Below, piece after piece: positions 42,745 through 53,418 of a stretch of DNA of 64,000 nt (positions within the stretch are counted from its first letter, which is position 1; each line of letters opens with the position of its first letter). The notes beneath the pieces are model-generated. The model saw nothing but the letters and a program-made list of their open reading frames with translations, was not told where the DNA came from and did not search any database. A program made the translations under genes and the position numbers. This DNA is from Ornithodoros turicata (Eukaryota > Arthropoda > Arachnida > Ixodida > Argasidae), in NCBI RefSeq assembly GCF_037126465.1, contig NC_088210.1, forward strand, positions 18,067,511-18,131,510, given 5' to 3'.

Positions 42745-43200
42745 ATGAAAAACGTGCTGCACTTTTTGCTGCACTACAGATTCAGGTCTACAAGTTCCAA
42801 GTTAGCTGCAATCATTTCCGAGATCTTGAATTCGCAGAGCGGTGAATCACAGTGCACTCTTAAAAATGAACTTCACCGCATAGCACGCTCCTAGCCAACC
42901 ATCATCTCGAATGATATCGTTATCTGCCATGATTTGTTGAAAATGGGAGGAGTACGGCTTTTTTGTGACAATTATGAACAGCATAAGTGTCACATAAAAG
43001 GCGTACGCCTCCCGTTTTCTACAAATCAGGGCAGATAACGATATCATTCGAGATGACGGTTCGCTAGGAGCGTGCTATGCGGTGAAGTTCATTTTTAAGA
43101 GTGTAGGAGACGAATTCTGACAATATATGTCCACGTAGCACAGGAGGGAGAGGAGGCATTAAGCAAGTTTTCTGTATCGATCTATAGGTGGCGTTGACCG
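42745..43200 (+). repeat. Repeat E copy, interrupted by MITE A
   Basis: It matches 965-1160 (for example ACAGATTCAGGTCTACAAG and GGAGACGAATTCTGAC) and is split at 42855-43103. It continues into a fragment of foldback D at 43195-43278. Confidence 0.8.
42855..43103. mobile_element. MITE family A, full copy inside repeat E
   Basis: 249 bp from CACTCTTAAAAATGAACTTC to TTTTTAAGAGTG. The right flank is TA (43104-43105); the left flank is TG, a likely decayed TA. It splits a copy of repeat E whose uninterrupted form is at 780-1160. Confidence 0.95.
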
Positions 43201-43278
43201 TGCCCACTGCGTATGCGCAACTGCGGCAACGCTATCTTTTAGAGTGCGCAAAGCGATAGCGTACGATCCACTAAGACC

Positions 43279-44511
43279 CTATAACACCGCATCCAAGAAC
43301 CTCTTGCCGACCGACACGGGTGACCGGAAGTATGGTAGCAAAATCCCAATCGCGTTGCGTATCCGCCAGAGCAGATGGCTCTCCGTTTAATGGCACCCCA
43401 CTCCGTTCGTTATCTGATCTAGCTGATAACGGTAGGGAGTACCAGGACGCATGCTGGCCGACCAAAAAAAAGCAAGAAAAACAAAACATAAAAAGGTAAA
43501 TTAGATAGCGATCGACAAGGGAGAACTCAGGTGCCAAACTTCTCGCCGAAGCACACTTATAGCGGAAATGAAGGAGAGGGAAAAAGTTAAAAGCATCTTC
43601 AATATTCCAACAACGTGCAGAAGTGAGTAACTTCCTGTCACCCTCCAAGTCAACGAAGAGGCCATGCTACAGTGTGTGTAAGTGGTTCCTATGGGTGCCG
43701 CACTTGGTTTTCTCTCTGTGTACTTTCTTATTGTGATGTGCCGGCAATAAAAGTTGTTAATAATGACACAGCTTGCCATCGGCGCTGAAACGAAGTATAA
43801 TTTTGCATATTTTACAGACGCGAACGCAGCTGGTCTATACGTGTGTTTTGCGTGGAGCTTAAAAGTACTAAAAGGAAAGCTACAACGTTTCACACTATAC
43901 ATAGTGACCGTAATCCTACACGTTTCGTTTTTGCCACACCTGGATAATGTCACTCCTATAATTGCTACCACTATTTGCTATTACGACACGAAAGAGATTC
44001 GAATCGGACGCTCATTAAAGTTGAATAGAATATTTACTATTCTATATATTATTCTATCATATATAATATATATTTCTTAATAGAATATAAATTATTTAAT
44101 TCACTCGACGATCAAATGTACACTATGTACACTATTCGTAAACAACTTGACGGGCATTAAAGTTAACGATACTCCACGAAAAGTGACTGTACACCTACAG
44201 GACTCTAACGACAAATTACGCGGCGGTGGGCCGTTTTTGCCGGTTACATTTTACAAACAAAGAGGTGGCTTTCATGTTTACGTTTTGAGTTACACCAGCT
44301 GTAAAGAGGCACCGCTCCCCCTTTCCAAAGAGAAAATACACTAGAAATCTACTAGTACTAGAAAACTACGAGAACTCTTCAATATATATATGAGAAACCA
44401 CCTAGAAGAAACTTTCCAATTGGAGTAGGAGGAATGCTCCTGTTGAACCGGAGTTCTATAGGAACGACCAAACAAATCTATAGGAATAACAACAACGACA
44501 AATACATGAAA
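43279..44511. other. No recognised gene
   Basis: AT-rich around 44030-44100. A 156-codon minus frame (43501-43971) has no known domain. Confidence 0.55.
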
Positions 44512-44560
44512 TGATGGTGATGATGATGATGATGATGATGATGGTAGTGGTGGTGGTGAG
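44512..44560. repeat. (GAT)n/(GGT)n microsatellite
   Basis: GATGATGATG units change into GGTGGTGGTG. Confidence 0.9.
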
Positions 44561-44646
44561 GTGTAGTTACCGGGACATTAAGCTATTCGGAAATATCACG
44601 GTAAAGTCTATCGTCAGCCCAGCCATATCGTCTACGTCAAGCAGTA

Positions 44647-44896
44647 CACTCTTAAAAATGAGTTTCACCGCATAGCACGCTCCTAGCCAACCATTATCTC
44701 GGATGATATCGTTATCTGCCCGGATTTGTTGAAAACGGACGGCGTACGCCTTTTTTGTGTCACTTATGCTGTTCATAATTGTCACAAAAAAAGGCGTACG
44801 GCTCCCGTTTTCAACAAATCATGGCAGATAACGATATCATTCGAGATAATGGTTGGCTAGCAGCGTGCTATGTGGTGAAGTTCATTTTTAAGAGTG
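44647..44896. mobile_element. MITE family A, full copy
   Basis: 250 bp from CACTCTTAAAAATGAGTTTC to CATTTTTAAGAGTG, flanked by TA at 44645-44646 and 44897-44898. The two arms remain about 95 percent complementary by eye. Confidence 0.95.
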
Positions 44897-45312
44897 TAGT
44901 CCTTCGATCTGGCCACAGTGTACATTGGTACCAGATCATATGTGGTCATCCCTGACAATAAAGATGTATACGGTAGCTGTATGTGCTCACCTCACTCAAC
45001 CCATCTCTCCCCATCATACTGTGAGAGGGAATCGAGTATCCGAATACGGTAATCGTTTCCAGCAGGGTGTAGTGGAGGCGCACGCGGCAGCGCTTGGCAT
45101 TATTTCGTTAATGCTGGTTTGGAGCCTTTCATTCACGTATACCCTCACCGGTTGCCCGCGATCATTTATAACCACCTTGCACCGCATTATCCAATATCGT
45201 GAATTTCAGATATTCGGATATATTCGGATATTCACACACATACATACAATAGCTGACGATGAAGTGGGCGATTCACCACCGCTGAGGCACACTGCCCTGC
45301 ATACTTCACATA

Positions 45313-45506
45313 CTGTAAACGTATTTTTATTCGTTGTATATTAATTTTCGCGAATCTAAAAATCGCGAAAAAATGTACTCGCGAAACACACCTTGACGTT
45401 TATCCCGCGAAAGGAAACAGCCCTGGAATCGCGAAATTAGATGATACTCGTGAATAACTTCGCGAATGTCTAAATGCGCGATTCGCGAATAAAAATACGT
45501 TCACAG
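45313..45506. mobile_element. MITE family L, full copy (194 bp)
   Basis: The ends CTGTAAACGTATTTTTATTC and GAATAAAAATACGTTCACAG are inverted repeats, with TA at 45311-45312 and 45507-45508. The interior is full of TCGCGA words in both orientations. The TA flanks suggest the Tc1/mariner superfamily (inferred). Confidence 0.88.
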
Positions 45507-45713
45507 TACTTCAATGAACTGTACGCAGAATTTTGTCGGTTATTTCAAGCATCAAAGTTCCGTCCATCAATACCATACAATTGCAATTCTATGTGCACGT
45601 CCCTGTACAACCCGTTCATGAAATCTTCATTCGTAATTCAATTGTTGTTGTTATTCTAGTTTGAAAGACAACTATTGAACTCTGTACTGGAAGTTCAGCA
45701 AACTGACTCCACT

Positions 45714-45990
45714 CTCAGAAAAAAGGGTGGAGGATTTACACCTTTTCGGAGGTAATAGTTGTCCGTATATGTTGTGCTTAAAAGGTTGCAAAGCTCTCTG
45801 TTACCTATGAATGATAAGGTTACAGCTTCTGATTGGGTGAGCGAGGGGGGCGTACGCCTTTTTGTAGCAATTCGGATATATGATAATTGCTTTTACCACA
45901 CTTTTACACCCTTTATCAGACGTCATATTGACCTAGGTGCTAAGTATATAGAAGTTACCACCTTTTCACACTTTTTTTTTTTCTGAGAGT
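45714..45990. mobile_element. MITE family C, uninterrupted copy
   Basis: The ends are CACTCTCAGAAAAAAGGG and TTTTTCTGAGAGTG in inverted orientation. Inner blocks include GGAGGTAATAGTTGTC and GGGCGTACGCC. It carries the uninterrupted form of both sites that hold insertions in the other C copies, for example CCTAGGTGC at 45932-45940. Confidence 0.85.
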
Positions 45991-46000
45991 GTGGCTGACC

Positions 46001-46040
46001 TTTCCTCGTTCGTTTAATAAACTTCCATATCCCCCTCAGC
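46001..46040 (+). mobile_element. LINE 3' tail, last bases only
   Basis: GGCTGACCTTTCCTCG, TTTAATAAACTTCCATATCC and CCCC form the end of the same LINE tail, next to a C MITE. Confidence 0.6.
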
Positions 46041-46178
46041 TTGTACAGGAGCTCTTATGAGTTGTGTATATGTGTATGTGCTCAATATTTTTCAAACCAC
46101 TTATGTAAAACCGTATACATGCGACATTGAAATTTCGCTAAACATTTTCAATGCATGTCTCTTTACATCGTCCTACAC

Positions 46179-46770
46179 GCACTCTAAGAAAAAAGGGTGT
46201 GAAAAGGTGATAACTTCTATAGTTACCGCCTGGGTCAACATAGCGCCTGATAAAGGATGTAAAAGGATGGTAAAAGCAATTATCACATATACAAGTTACT
46301 ACAAAGAGGCGTACGCCCCCCTCGCTCACCGAACCGGAAGCCGTAACCCTGTCATTCGTGGCAGTGCTTGGCGGACAACACGCTATGCGGTGAAGTTCTG
46401 CTTTGAGAGTGAAGTAGCAGGTACACTCTAAAAACAGAACTTCACCGCATAGCACGCTGTGAGTAAACCATTGCCACGAATGATAGGGTTATCGCTTCGG
46501 ATTCGAAGAGAGAGGTGGGCGTACGCCTTTTTGTGGCAATTTGGATGAAAATTGCCACAAAAGGTCGTACGCCCCCGTCTCTCTTCGAATCAGAAGCGAT
46601 CATTCGATCATTCACCCTATCATTCTTGGCAATAATTGGCGCACAGTGTGGTATGCGGTGAAGTTCTGTTTTTAGAGTGTAGAACTTTGCAACCTTTTAG
46701 GCACAACATATGCGACAATTATTACCTCCTAAAAGGTGTAACTACTCCACCCTTTTCTCTAAGGGTGCGA
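46179..46770. mobile_element. MITE family C copy, interrupted by B
   Basis: The left end is GCACTCTAAGAAAAAAGGGT and the right end CACCCTTTTCTCTAAGGGTG. A complete B element lies at 46424-46679. Just left of it (46354-46412) is an extra B-like right arm (AACACGCTATGCGGTGAAG) that the other C copies lack, so this copy has had more than one event. Confidence 0.85.
46424..46679. mobile_element. MITE family B, full copy inside C
   Basis: 256 bp from CACTCTAAAAACAGAACTTC to CTGTTTTTAGAGTG, flanked by TA at 46422-46423 and 46680-46681. The arms contain CGTACGCC and TTTGTGGCAATT. The right arm has a small duplication (CGATCATTCGATCATTC). Confidence 0.95.
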
Positions 46771-47394
46771 CCAATTTGTGCGCACAAATGCCACCCAATA
46801 CAGTATTGATGAGCGAAAAAGCAACGAGTTTCTATTTACCGGCGTGCAGCCGGTTTATAGTGCGACGTCTACCAACTGCGACCACGCAAAAACATTTTAA
46901 TAAAGAAGCAGCTTCGAATCGTAAAAAACGACAGTAACGCTTCTGACCGCGCTCTAGTACACGTAACACCATAAAAGGGCATTACACGTTCGAATGGTTC
47001 GTTTGCGAACGCCTCTTTCGAGAAACTGCAATCGCTATTAGGTTTTACAGCGCAGCTCTCCTTTCGAAGAAGTCACTCTCTTTCCGTTCGGTATTACGAA
47101 ATCGGACATGAAGCGAACCTTGAATGTGCATCAAGGATTCCACTATTTACGACGGCACATAAAATAGCCGTTTCATCACCTTGGCGTGTTGGACTCGCTC
47201 TTTCCACATGGAAACGCGTGCCCACACTTCGAAAGTGCGCAGCTGCTTGGTATGTGCCGAGCGCAGTCCACAACATGACTCAGGGGTCAGGTAAAGACGT
47301 ATCAGACACAAAGTTAAGACCTCTGAGGAGAAATATTAGTGTACGTAAAGGCTAAGGCTATAACGCGATGCAGTATTGTACGTGTTCTTATCTG
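46771..47394. other. No recognised feature
   Basis: Unassigned sequence. Confidence 0.55.
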
Positions 47395-47990
47395 TCCGCA
47401 GTGAGAATAAGCGAAAGGAACTGGAAAGCTGTCTCGGGCGGTCTGCATTCCAACACCAGGCGGCGAGAGCACATTTTCCCCGTAGTCAGTCCCTCAAAGG
47501 AGCGGCATCACTGTTTCACATCTTCTTCTCGACTGCCGCAGGTTCGGCACCACTCGAGCCACGCTCAGACGACGCCTACTGGAGCTGCGGTGCACAGACT
47601 TTTCTCTATGGCCAATCTGCTCGCAGTCCAGTACGACATCCCACGGAGCGGTCTGTGACCAAAGCAGTTTTGACGTTGCTCCGCGACACAGGTGTCATGC
47701 ACAGCCTGTGAACTTAAGTCGTGTCACTTCATTCGTCAGTGCCCCAACCTCCCCTCTCACCCTCATACACATTACTCCCTCATATTTCTTTTTTAAATCT
47801 TATATGTCGTTAGTCTGTCTCATCCTTCTTCCACCTTTTGTTAGTTTATCCTTTATTTGGTAATTCTTTCTTCTTCTTCTTCTTTTTTTTTTTTTTTTTG
47901 AATAGCAAGCCGAAATACCGTTTGGCTGACGTTTCATCCTTTTTTTCCTTCGTTCTAATAAATATACCCCCCCCCCTTTCCAGCGGCACC
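47395..47990 (+). pseudogene. LINE C-terminal remnant and 3' end
   Basis: It ends with RSVTKAVLTLLRDTGVMHSL and TGA at 47709-47711, a typical LINE end. The 3' region runs to GAATAGCAAGCCGAAATACC, GGCTGACGTTTCATCC and TTCTAATAAATATACCCCCC. The same ending occurs at 21000-21110, 46001-46040 and 50840-50915 on this strand, and reversed at 10230-10310 and 18425-18532. Confidence 0.6.
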
Positions 47991-48517
47991 ATACATACTG
48001 CAACATCAAACTGTAACTAAAATAGATAAAAGAAAGGTTCATATACACTTTCATTTTCCTTGTACGGCGTACCAAAGCAGAGACTGTAAGAACATAGGCC
48101 GAGTCAGGGTTTCGAAAATTAGAGCCGCAAACAGGGATGGACATCCCTGTGCCCCAAAGCATCCTTCGGTGACTGCTACTGGCACAGTTCCACCATCTTC
48201 TGTCTCAGGTGCTGCTGCAACACTGATGCTTTCTTGCTCCTTCAGACATTTTCTTATTTTCCGAAGCTGAAGCTATCTAAAGCTGAAGACATCCAGGCAT
48301 GATGATTTTTCAGCAGCGTGCAGATTGCGAGCAGATCTGTGCACGTTGACGAGCGTACAGATAAGAGGATGGATTAGAAGCACTGCTACGTCGGACTCCG
48401 TGCACTGGCCTTCGTCCTCGCGCTGCTTTTGGAACAACTGGGGACACGTTCCATAAACTCGAAGCATTCGACGACGACCCCGGATAGGAACACATGCATG
48501 TACTACCTAGGCTTCAC

Positions 48518-48768
48518 GGTGGTGGTGGTGGTGGTGAAGAGACTGGCTGGCCAGTGTTGGTCTCACTCGTGTGGGTAGCGTCACTACTGTATAGCCATAG
48601 CATGAGATGAGATGATGTGTTGAAATGATGGCGGTGGAAAGTTAAGATCTAGGCCGGGCGCTGCTATAAGGTTGGTGAGAAGTTCCTTGAGCTAACTCAC
48701 TCATAAATTCTTGGAGTATCTTCCAGTGTAAGAGTCTCTGGGATGTAGGGCATCCCAAAGGTTCCCTT
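48518..48768 (-). mobile_element. 5'-truncated LINE 3' end with (CCA)n tail, 9 bp duplication
   Basis: AGGCTTCAC is duplicated at 48509-48517 and 48769-48777. On the minus strand it ends with CCAACACTGGCCAGCC and (ACC)n. It is a relative of 26328-26586. Confidence 0.85.
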
Positions 48769-48799
48769 AGGCTTCACAGTGAAGCCTTACAGTACAACT

Positions 48800-49035
48800 A
48801 ACCAACGACCAAGACTGGGGGAGGGGAATGGAGTAATGTCTGAATGGGCTCGCCGTTGCTGGACACATAGAAGAGGGCATCGTCACGACTATAGCAACAA
48901 AAAAAAAATCGGATGGAGGATGAAGGGTGGAGATGCGTGGAGGGTGCGTGAGTCCGTCGGGGGGTGCAAAGGGCTAGAGGGATGGTTGAGTAAGACCGGC
49001 CTCCTGCAGAAAGAGAACAAGGTTTCTTGCTAGGA
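48800..49035 (-). mobile_element. LINE C-terminal and 3' UTR fragment
   Basis: On the minus strand it reads ARNLVLFLQEAGLTQPSL, the typical end of a LINE reading frame after RNase H. It then continues through ATAGTCGTGACGATGCC and CCAGCAACGGCGAGCCC. It belongs to the same LINE group as the two (CCA)n copies. Confidence 0.7.
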
Positions 49036-49370
49036 GAAGACAATGTATTATATCATCGGTGAGAGAGATCACTCGGTGATTATCGGCGACCAAAGGAGAG
49101 GAGACGTCTGGCGATTGGAATAGTTTCGCTGAACAAGCGAACAGTTCTTCGTCAAAAATGGTCTCACGGATGGAATGGAGGTTGCAATGGTCGCGAATAT
49201 CGCACGTGCAAAGACTGCTTACGTGCTTCGATGAGTCTCGTAGCGCCAGCTACAAGGGTTGTTCACCGAGACATTTGCCCGAAAAAATCAGTGAGTAAAT
49301 GTAAGTGAACAAAACTTTTGGAGGACGAAGTGCAATCCTTCTCGGGTCAGCGGCACCTGCAACAGCTATC

Positions 49371-50334
49371 ATGACGGTGAGCAGTGTGTCTGTAGCTGTG
49401 AAACAGCGATGCATAATAAAATTCTTTGTGAAGACCCACGCGGTTCCAGAACCAGAAGAACCAAAGAACAAGTTCTTTGTGTGTCAAGTCAGATGAGATT
49501 TTGCGAAGCTTGCTGGCACAGTATGGGTAACAATACGATGTCAAGAGGAAGAGTGCACGATGGTGCAGACAGTTCGGCGAAGCACGGGATATGGTGACGA
49601 ATGAACCGCATGGACACGTTCGTGCGACTCCAGTCACGCCAGTGAACATCGCAGGCGTTGAGCAAGCCATCCTCAAGAACAGGCGAGTAACAGCTCGAGG
49701 CATTGCAGCCTAGCATAAGCGTTGGCAGTGTGGAGATAATCATTCACGAGCGCTTACTGTTCCGCAAAGTATGTGCAAGATGGGTTCGCCGGCACCTCAC
49801 TTGTAACCAGAAGGGAGAGCGCATGGCAGCCTCTCAGCAGCTGCTGAACCGGTTTGAATCCGAGGGGGATGAATCTTTGCAATAAATATGGCACGAAACC
49901 TGGATGCATCATTTCACTCCAGAGACAAAAAGAAGCAAAATGGAATGGTGACATAAGGCTTCCCCACCGCAAAAGAAAAGCAAGACGGAGCCGTCTTCTG
50001 GGACATCCATGGGAACTGTGTTCTGGCTGAGACGTGCGGGGTGTCATCCATGTGGACTTCTTGGAGTAAAACGTCACGATTAATGCCCTGGGAGGTTTTG
50101 CCCCGTGCCCCTTACAGCCCAGATTTAGCCCCAAGCGATTACCATTTGTTTGAGTCCCCTGAAGAGCACCTTGGGGTAAAGACCTTTCACACAGATGAAG
50201 CCCTTCAGAGAGATGTCCTGCAGTGGAATGGACAGCAGACCACTTCTTTCTACGCCAAAGGTATCAAAGAGTAACCACAGCGATGGCAGCGGTGTCTAGA
50301 TGAGCACAGTGAATACTTCGAAAAACTAGCGTAG
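49371..50334 (+). pseudogene. mariner transposase pseudogene
   Basis: Fragments in three frames follow the mariner order: VAVKQRCIIKFFVK, SDEILRSLLAQYG, NTMSR, then VNIAGVEQAILKNRRVTARG, SVGSVEIIIHERL, ARWVRRHLTC, ASQQLLNRFESEGDESLQ, then ETWMHHFTPETKR, GVIHVDFLE, and YSPDLAPSDYHLF, followed by FYAKGIKE and CLDEHSEYFEKLA with TAG at 50332-50334. The D,D34D triad is damaged. The first aspartate (GDETW in the family) reads WHETW after a deletion, while the second (HVDFLE) and third (LAPSDY) remain. At least three stops and several frameshifts are present. About 50 bases after FFVK look like an insertion or local duplication (AATTCTTTGTGAAG / AGTTCTTTGTGTG). Terminal repeats were not identified. 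Confidence 0.9.
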
Positions 50335-50349
50335 TTTGGCGTTTCGTTA

Positions 50350-50450
50350 GCATCATCCTCATCACCATCCTCTCATTTCCCCCCAATAGCAATGGGGTAG
50401 CATTCTGCTCAATGAGCGGAAGTCATCCCCATATCATCATCATCATGTAT
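50350..50450 (+). mobile_element. LINE 3' tail fragment next to mariner
   Basis: CAATAGCAATGGGGTAGCAT, GCGGAAGTCATCCCC and ATATCATCATCATCATG resemble the LINE 3' regions at 33190-33240. It begins shortly after the mariner remnant. Confidence 0.5.
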
Positions 50451-50589
50451 CTCTCTCTCTCTTTCTCTCCCGAGTTTTTCATTGCATTCACAGAAATAAA
50501 AGTATCGGTCCACCTTGAACGACCATTGTATATTTTGATCAAGAGAGTGTTTCTCGTGCTTGCTCTTCTTGGGTATAGGAGATAAGCAT

Positions 50590-50915
50590 TGTCCTCCCCA
50601 AAGCAAGCCCTCCGTCGCCGTTTAATGCAGCTTGGGTGCAGCGCAATGTCCATGGCCACCCTCCTTGGTCCCGTCCCTCTGCCAACCCAATGGGCCGTTA
50701 CCACAACCCTGCTCCACTTCCTGCAAGGTTTGGGCCTCGCGTCCCCTCTGACCGGGCTTTCTCGTGCTATGTTGTGCCTGTGCTGCTCTAACTGTTTGCT
50801 CTAATTATACGAAGTTTGTCGTTGCTCTGATTGTCTGATTTTTTTAACACCAGCCTGGCTGACCTCTCCTCTTTTCTCTCCTTTCTCCTAATAACCATAT
50901 CCCCCCTCCCTAAAT
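50590..50915 (+). pseudogene. LINE C-terminus and 3' end
   Basis: It reads LRRRLMQLGCSAMSMATLLG, PVPLPTQWAVTTTLLHFLQ and GLGLAS, the standard LINE C-terminal pattern with the LLGP motif. The 3' end has GGCTGACCTCTCCTC and CTAATAACCATATCCCCCC. This links that widely repeated 3' tail to an RNase H-type LINE. Confidence 0.72.
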
Positions 50916-51395
50916 ACCGGCAGAGAAGAACTGGATGTCAGCGTCTCTGTCAGAACTGATGCGATTCACTTCTGATACGAGATCATCACGAAGATATATC
51001 GCTGGGTCATTTTCCCTCATGTGATATTCCTACTTATGGTTTATTTATTAATTAATCATACTTCCTATCTTTGGTCTGTCTAGCGACCCAAGTCAATCTG
51101 TAGGCACAGACCAGCATACCTGAGGACCACACACAAACAAGAGCGTGCGGAGAGTCGCCGATGACAGGTGGCCAACGCAAGCGCCAATTATACTGACAGA
51201 GCAATAAAACCCTGTGGAAGGCGTCTTGCTTCATCATTTTTCACTTTATTCATGCGCCTACGTGTTTGTGTGTTCGTGACGTAAGAACAACGCATTAGGA
51301 AAATCCGGTAAGTAATAAACTTTGAGTCAGTAGCCGGTGTTGAACACGCAATGAACAATAAACGTGCGTGCGTGTTCGCGATATTCGCTTGGGTA

Positions 51396-52206
51396 TATAC
51401 AGGGTGCTTCACATAAAGTAATAAATAATTATAACTAGCGACGTACTCGCCGCAGGATTGTGGGACTCCAGGCAATTACCTTCTGGAAACTTTTGCCGCC
51501 ATTTAGGAAGGCTTTGGGCAATTTTTAATTGAGGGAAATTTATTTTTTTCAATCTAACATTTGAAAATTGCCAAGCGAACCTCACTTTTTTTTTCACAGA
51601 AATATGAAGTCCTCCACTAATATGAATATAACAACAGACCCAACAAGGACTATGCACAGTATCGCAACAGAAATAGTCGAAACAATTTAGTAAAAATTCG
51701 GCTTTAGTCCCGCCTGCTTGATTGTCGCCAAGAAGAGCGCACGGAAGGTGCGTGGAGAGGAGGAAGTGTTCCCGCCTCTTGTTTACCTTTCTTCCCCCGC
51801 TTTGACCTTGATGCTGGTGACAACCAGCTGCTGCAACAAAACCACAACCTTGACGACAATATTATCACAAAGAAAACAAAACAACCGTCTTATCACAAGG
51901 AAGGTAAAACAAATGAAGGCGGGGACACTTCCTCCTCTATATAGACGCACACTTCGTGCGCGCTTCTTTGCAAAAATCAAGCAGGTGGGGCTAAAGCGTC
52001 ATTTTTACTAATTTTTTACGACTATTTCTGTCGCGATACTCTGCATAGTTTTTGTTGGGCCTGCGGTTGTCCGTGCAGGACTTCATATTTTTGTAAAATC
52101 ATATTTTTGTGAGGTTCGCTTGCCAATTTTCAAAGTTCAATTGCAAAATATAAATTTAACTTTATTAAAAATTGTCCCAGCTTTCCTCAATGGCAAAAGT
52201 TTCAAA
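51396..52206. mobile_element. Large foldback R, arms of about 330-390 bp
   Basis: The left side (AAACTTTTGCCGCCATTTAG, GCCAAGCGAACCTCAC, GTCGCCAAGAAGAGCGCACG) is repeated inverted on the right (CGTGCGCGCTTCTTTGC, GTGAGGTTCGCTTGCCAAT, CAATGGCAAAAGTTTC). The arms meet near 51870. The outer left end has TATACAGGGTGCTTCAC. The right end is cut by a LINE tail at 52213. It is non-coding. Confidence 0.85.
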
Positions 52207-52212
52207 AAAGTT

Positions 52213-52300
52213 AACTGGCTATAGTCGTGACGATGCCCACTTGAGTGCGGCCAACAACGGCAAGCTACCTCGACCCCCTCCCCCCCCCCCCTCTGCTTTA
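52213..52300 (+). mobile_element. LINE 3' tail fragment
   Basis: It reads CTATAGTCGTGACGATGCCC, then GGCCAACAACGGCAAGC and a C-rich run. It matches the 3' end of the (CCA)n LINE family and abuts the right end of the foldback at 51396-52206. Confidence 0.75.
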
Positions 52301-52540
52301 ACAGTGTATACGTTGACAGCACTGTGACTGAAGTAGTTCGCCTCAACTACATCAACCCTCAAATGAAAAAAAAAAGTCTGGAAGTACACTGCGTTATGTC
52401 ATATATACTACAAGAAAAGACTTGATCCAGCTGCTACTCAAATCCATCTGGAATGCATTTGGAGATGATCGAACGATTCTTCCAATTTGCTAAAAATCTC
52501 TGTATAGTTCGCTTCCCATTCGCGTTTCGATTCTCTTTTC

Positions 52541-52760
52541 TTTTTTTTTTTTTATTGCGTGTTAGCGCCGCGAAGCAACTGTGGCTATGAGCGACGTACA
52601 GACGTGGAGAGACGGAGAGAGGACAGCAGGAAGGAGTGGGGGATAGGGGGATTAGTATGCGTCCTGGGACGACTTCAGGGGGAACTGTGCCGACATTCGT
52701 CTGGGAAGTCTTCGGAAAACCCAGGAAAAACCTCAGACAGCACAGCCGGCGGTAGGATTC
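52541..52760 (-). mobile_element. SINE1, 5'-truncated
   Basis: From poly(T) (poly(A) of the minus strand) and TAGCGCCGCGAAGCAACTG through the body to GCCGGCGGTAGGATTC, where it stops inside the B-box region. Confidence 0.85.
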
Positions 52761-52824
52761 ATTCGCTTTTCGAATCGGCAGGATCGGTCATTTGGTTCGA
52801 GCACAAACGACTCGCTAAAGCTCC

Positions 52825-53418
52825 CTATACAATTTTACAAAATTCAGAAAGCGTTACAAAAGACAGCGCAAATCTTGCTTTCATTATGTCTCGGATATCG
52901 TAGATACGCGCTAATGCGTATGCATCGCCACCGATCACCAAGCACGTACTACACTCTTAAAAATGAACTTCCCCACATAGCACGCTCCAAGCCAACCATC
53001 ATCCCGAGTGACATCGTCCTCTCACATGATTTGTGGAAAACGGGAGGCGTACGCCTTTTTGTGACAATTAACATTTCTGCATAAGTGTTACAAAAAGGCG
53101 TACGCCTCCCGTTTTCAACAAATCAAAGAAGGGAACGATATCACACGGGATGATGGTTGGCTGGGAGCGTGCTATGTGGTGAAGTTCATTTTTAAGCGTG
53201 TAGTGTCTACAATACTGATACTGATATCAGTTCAATACTATTCAACAATGTTCATATTTTGAAAGAGTGAATTTTTAGAGAACAGACAACATGCGCGGAG
53301 AGACAACTCGTGCTAAGCCGTACTCCATTATGAAATTAGCAAAATTACACCGAAAAGGGCGTGCGCCACGCACATTAACTTTTACACCTTTAAAGGTGTG
53401 AAAACGGTTACAATTAAC
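52825..53418. mobile_element. MITE family F, copy 2, interrupted by MITE A
   Basis: On the minus strand this copy aligns along its length with 13257-13654, including TTTACACCTTTAAAGGTGTG near one end and the segment around TATTGTAGACAC. It is split at 52952-53200 by a complete A-family MITE. The outer boundary at the low-coordinate end is approximate. Confidence 0.8.
52952..53200. mobile_element. MITE family A (inside F copy 2)
   Basis: A full palindromic A element: CACTCTTAAAAATGAACTT at the left end and its complement ending AAGCGTG at the right, flanked by TA at 52950-52951 and 53201-53202. Inside are the characteristic blocks GGAGGCGTACGCC and TTTGTGACA in both orientations. It is non-coding. 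Confidence 0.95.
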
